Assembly: GCA_023426435.1 (NCBI GenBank)
Contig: JAFAAS010000074.1
Coordinates: forward strand, 67,982 to 131,981
DNA length: 64,000 nt
Origin: Verrucomicrobiota bacterium
Lineage (GTDB): Bacteria > Verrucomicrobiota > Verrucomicrobiia > Opitutales > Opitutaceae
Direction: 5' to 3'
Position 1 is the first letter of the stretch; each line of letters begins with the position of its first letter. Position numbers and translations under genes: made by a program. Shown one piece after another: positions 61,134 to 64,000 of the stretch. The notes below the pieces were generated by a model. The model ran no database searches and was not told where the DNA came from. It saw only the letters and a list, made by a program, of their open reading frames with translations.

Positions 61134-63191
61134 TCAACTATCCACCAGCGCGCGAGTCCCTTTTCCGCGGCACCGCGAACATTCCTTCGTCACCTTCAAC
61201 TTTCCGCCTTCGCAGGTCGCACAATCGACCCGCCCCGCTGCACACGTCGCACACGGTTTTCGCACCACCGTCGATTTCCCTTTTCCCGTGCCCGTGCAGC
61301 TCCCGCACACCACCGCCCGGCCGTCCTGCACCAATCCCCCCGCTCCCGCACAGGTCGTGCACGCGGGCACTTCCGGCACCATCGCGTATCCACGTCCTGA
61401 ACACGCGCCGCACGCGATCGTCCCCTTGCCCGCGCAGATCGGACAATCCGGCGTCGTCCGCACCTTCCCCGCTCCCGCACACTCCTCGCAGGTGTGCGCG
61501 GCCGTGAGTTCCGCCAGTCGCTGACGCGCCGCCGCATCCCCTTCGCCCAGGCTCCCATAAACCCGCGCCGCCTGCGCAAACAGCCCCTTCCGATCGAAGA
61601 ATCGCGCCACCAGCACCTTCAACTCCCGCACACCCGACGGCTCCACCCGCATCTCCGTATAACCGCCCGCCGTCGCCACCGACTCCCGCTCAAACAACGA
61701 TTGCACCTGCTCCGCCACCCGCTCCGGCGAGCGTCTCATCAACTCCAGCAACAACGGCACCGACCGCTCCCGTTCTCCCGCCGCAAACGCCTTCGTCGCC
61801 CACATCGCCGCCGCCGCAGGTTCCGCCGCCACGCCTTCGCCTCTCGCATAACGTTCCGCCACTTCAATCCACGCGGGCTCATGACCCGCCCGCGCCGCGC
61901 GCAAATAATAACCCAACGCCTTCGTCGCATCCGGCTCCAATGCCGGATCTTCGTAATTCCTCGCCAACAACATCGCCGCTTCCGCCGGCGCATCCGCCGC
62001 CGCCAAAATCCGGTTCAACACTCCGCGTTCCTTCGCTCCATCGCGCGGCAGGTCCGCGTGCTTCATCGCATAAATCTTCAACAGCGGCCCGACCGCTTCG
62101 CTCTCCCCGTCCTCCACCCGCGCTTCCAACCAGCCCAGCGCCGACGCATAACGCTCCTCCGCGAAATCCTGCTCCGCCACCCACGCGCGCGCCTCCCGGT
62201 CGCCGCTGCGCGCCGCTTCCTGAAAAAATGGATACGCTTCCGCCACGGCGTCCGGTTTATTCCGCAAAATCGCGCGACCATACGCCGCGCGAAACGCCTG
62301 CCTCGTCCGCACTTTCGTTCGATCGATCGCCTGCATCTCCGCCACCGCGGTCGACCAGTCTTCCTTTCGCACCGCCGCCTGCGCCCGCCGCCAGCGCTCG
62401 ACCGTCTGCTCGTCGGGCGCCTCGAAAAAATCCGCCGCCGTCGTCACCGTTTGCCAATCCGCCAGCAGCGGATCGTCCGCCGGCGCCACCGCCGTGAACA
62501 AATCGAATCCCAACATCGCCTGCGGCGTCACCGCCGTGACGCCCAACTTTTCCAGCATCGCCCGCAACGACGCAAAATCCTTCGCCGCGATCTCCGGTTC
62601 GTTCTCTTTCAACAGCCGGTAATACGCCGGATTCTGCCGGCTGAACTGCGCCAGCGGTCGCGCATACACCGCTTCATGCAGCGCCCGAAACGCGTTCCCC
62701 GAGGGAAATCTCAACTCGGGCACGCGCCGCAACCGCTCCCGCGCCGCCGCCACCCACTTCTTCTCGCACAACGCTTCCACTTCGGCACAGCCGTTGAGAA
62801 ACGTTTCTTCGTCCACCCGCGCCTCGACTTCCTTCACCAGCCCTTCGAACAACCGCGCCTGCTCGCGCCGCCACGATCCTTCCGGCTCCGCCGTCGCCGC
62901 GATCGCCTGCGCCCGCACTTTCGCCGCCTGCCAGCGAAACTCCTCGATCTTCCCGCGAAACTCCCCCACGCCCGATTGCAACAGCTTCAGCTCCGCGCGA
63001 ATCGCCTGCACTTCCGCCCCGACTCGCGCGTCGTCGCGCCGTTTCGTCGTCACGCCCGTCGTGATCGCCGCGCCCAACCCGATCACGCCAATCAACACCG
63101 GCACATGCGGCAACGACTTGCGCCACCCGCCGCGCGGCTTCGCCGGCGTGGGAGTCGCCGGAGTTTCAGGCGGTGCAGTCTCGGATTCCAT
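61134..63191 (-). CDS. Membrane-anchored TPR/Sel1-like protein with C-terminal DnaJ-type zinc region
   Basis: The 685-residue protein has a Pro-rich cytoplasmic N-terminus, then a membrane helix near 31-47 (VPVLIGVIGLGAAITTG). A long helical region follows with Sel1-like repeats (YPFFQEAARSGDREARAWVAEQDFAEERYASALGWLEA; KALGYYLRAARAGHEPAWIEVAERYARG). From residue 568 to the end there are eight CXXC motifs, six of them CXXCXGXG (CEECAGAG, CPICAGKG, CGACSGRG, CTTCAGAG, CGSCTGTG, CSRCRGKG) as in the DnaJ cysteine-rich domain, but twice as many as DnaJ. No J domain is present. It may be an assembly or chaperone-like factor. It is divergent from cysS. Confidence 0.75.
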   Translation of the reverse strand: MESETAPPETPATPTPAKPRGGWRKSLPHVPVLIGVIGLGAAITTGVTTKRRDDARVGAEVQAIRAELKLLQSGVGEFRGKIEEFRWQAAKVRAQAIAATAEPEGSWRREQARLFEGLVKEVEARVDEETFLNGCAEVEALCEKKWVAAARERLRRVPELRFPSGNAFRALHEAVYARPLAQFSRQNPAYYRLLKENEPEIAAKDFASLRAMLEKLGVTAVTPQAMLGFDLFTAVAPADDPLLADWQTVTTAADFFEAPDEQTVERWRRAQAAVRKEDWSTAVAEMQAIDRTKVRTRQAFRAAYGRAILRNKPDAVAEAYPFFQEAARSGDREARAWVAEQDFAEERYASALGWLEARVEDGESEAVGPLLKIYAMKHADLPRDGAKERGVLNRILAAADAPAEAAMLLARNYEDPALEPDATKALGYYLRAARAGHEPAWIEVAERYARGEGVAAEPAAAAMWATKAFAAGERERSVPLLLELMRRSPERVAEQVQSLFERESVATAGGYTEMRVEPSGVRELKVLVARFFDRKGLFAQAARVYGSLGEGDAAARQRLAELTAAHTCEECAGAGKVRTTPDCPICAGKGTIACGACSGRGYAMVPEVPACTTCAGAGGLVQDGRAVVCGSCTGTGKGKSTVVRKPCATCAAGRVDCATCEGGKLKVTKECSRCRGKGTRALVDS

Positions 63192-63329
63192 TTCGCGCGC
63201 CGAAATTATCGGCTCAATCCTCGCCGGGCTTCAGTGCCTTCCGCATCCTGCTCGTCTCCGCCCGCGTCAGGAAAATCGTATTCCGCTCTGGCGGAATTGC
63301 CCCCACCATTCACCTTCCTTCCCGTTTTC

Positions 63330-64000
63330 ATGCCCATCAAGCTCTTCGACTCGCTCACGCGAGAGATCCGCGAACTTCGCCCCAGCCAGCCCGACGGCAC
63401 CTACCGCTTCTACAACTGCGGCCCGACCGTCTATGCTCCCGCCCACATCGGCAACTTCCGCACGTTCGTCGTCAACGACGTCATTCGCCGCCTCCTCGAA
63501 CTCGAGTTCGGCCCGGCAAAGGTGAAACACGTCCGCAATCTCACCGACGTCGACGACAAGACCATCAAGCGCGCCCGCGACGAAAACCGCCCGCTCGCCG
63601 AGGTCACCAAGCAGTGGACCGACAAATTCCACGCCGACTGCGCCGCGCTCAACTGCCTCCCGCCCCACGTCGAACCGACCGCCACCGGACACATCCGCGA
63701 ACAGGTCGACATGATCGATTGCCTCATGCGCCACGGCAACGCCTACCGCGCCGCCGACGGCTCCGTTTATTTCAAGGTGTCCTCATTCTCCGGATACGGC
63801 CGTCTCTCGCGCGTCAAAGACCGCGAGCTCCAACTCGGCTCCGCCCTCGCCGGCAAATCGCAGGCCGTCGACGCCGACGAAAAGGAGGACGGCAGCGACT
63901 TCGCCCTCTGGAAAGCCCACAAGCCCGAAGACGGCGACAACGCCTGGGACAGTCCCTGGGGCCGCGGCCGCCCGGGCTGGCACATCGAGTGCTCGGCGAT
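63330..64000 (+). CDS. cysS: Cysteinyl-tRNA synthetase, N-terminal part (cut by window end)
   Basis: The first 223 codons are visible. FYNCGPTVYAPAHIGNFRTFVVNDV contains the zinc-ligand Cys (C30) and the HIGN form of the class I HIGH motif (39-42). HVRNLTDVDDKTIKRA and DSPWGRGRPGWHIECSA are typical CysRS blocks; the latter carries the next zinc ligands. The enzyme charges tRNA-Cys. Start ATG 63330 gives MPIKLFDSLTREIREL, the normal start for this family. The KMSKS part lies beyond the window. Confidence 0.95.
   Translation, partial: MPIKLFDSLTREIRELRPSQPDGTYRFYNCGPTVYAPAHIGNFRTFVVNDVIRRLLELEFGPAKVKHVRNLTDVDDKTIKRARDENRPLAEVTKQWTDKFHADCAALNCLPPHVEPTATGHIREQVDMIDCLMRHGNAYRAADGSVYFKVSSFSGYGRLSRVKDRELQLGSALAGKSQAVDADEKEDGSDFALWKAHKPEDGDNAWDSPWGRGRPGWHIECSA

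Noticed and set aside
1..64000. CRISPR array or insertion sequence
   Set aside because: No regular short repeats with spacers and no transposase gene or terminal inverted repeats were seen.

Overview
The window looks like a piece of a high-GC chromosome from the Verrucomicrobiota, most probably family Opitutaceae. This rests on the TonB-dependent receptor style (a 'PFEV...GYLASNT...GTRVN...L.D.....V.T' plug start), paired DUF4838 proteins, several sulfatases, a PL10 pectate lyase, weak or absent Shine-Dalgarno sequences and many short gene overlaps. Taxonomy is inferred; there is no rRNA here.

1-6.3 kb is an accessory defence island. It holds a SAVED-domain effector (cut by the window edge), a CD-NTase and an E2-only ubiquitin-transfer-like protein, which together form a type II-short CBASS operon. 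Next come the decayed N-terminus of a second nucleotidyltransferase, a strong terminator, a TIR protein, a Cys-rich protein of unknown function, a lone M41-type zinc peptidase and a catalytic-core tyrosine recombinase.

6.4-27.2 kb is catabolic. It has glycolate oxidase (glcD/glcF), an esterase, two divergent operons (aminotransferase-M81 peptidase-RidA; amidohydrolase-SDR-D-threonine-aldolase-like-CBM9-like), an IclR regulator, a TonB receptor with an FAH-family hydrolase, a sodium-solute symporter and an uncharacterised TIM-barrel protein. 27.2-43.9 kb is one long minus-strand polysaccharide operon: AraC regulator, Gfo/Idh oxidoreductase, GH105, GH31, DUF4838, PL10, DUF4838, SGSH-like sulfatase, PhoD phosphatase, and a glycosidase-esterase fusion. 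The divergent strand carries an SMP-30 lactonase and a sulfatase. A nearly invariant 38-bp tandem element (two 17-bp repeats, 21 bp apart) stands before three of these operons (13511, 22516, 43935), and a variant lies directly before the IclR gene (17208). The simplest reading is one IclR-controlled regulon joining uptake, depolymerisation and downstream catabolism.

46.5-49.9 kb has an AraC regulator with a 21-bp-spaced direct repeat before a phytanoyl-CoA-dioxygenase-like gene, and a third sulfatase. 50.0-54.1 kb is a small accessory segment on the 3' side of a tRNA-Leu(GAG) gene: uncharacterised proteins, an HTH regulator and a nuclease-like protein.

54.3-64 kb is housekeeping: an ECF sigma factor with two related anti-sigma-like proteins, a beta-barrel protein, pyrD, an acidic-tail protein, a polysaccharide-export lipoprotein, hemB, a membrane-anchored protein with an eight-CXXC DnaJ-like zinc region, and the start of cysS (cut by the window end).
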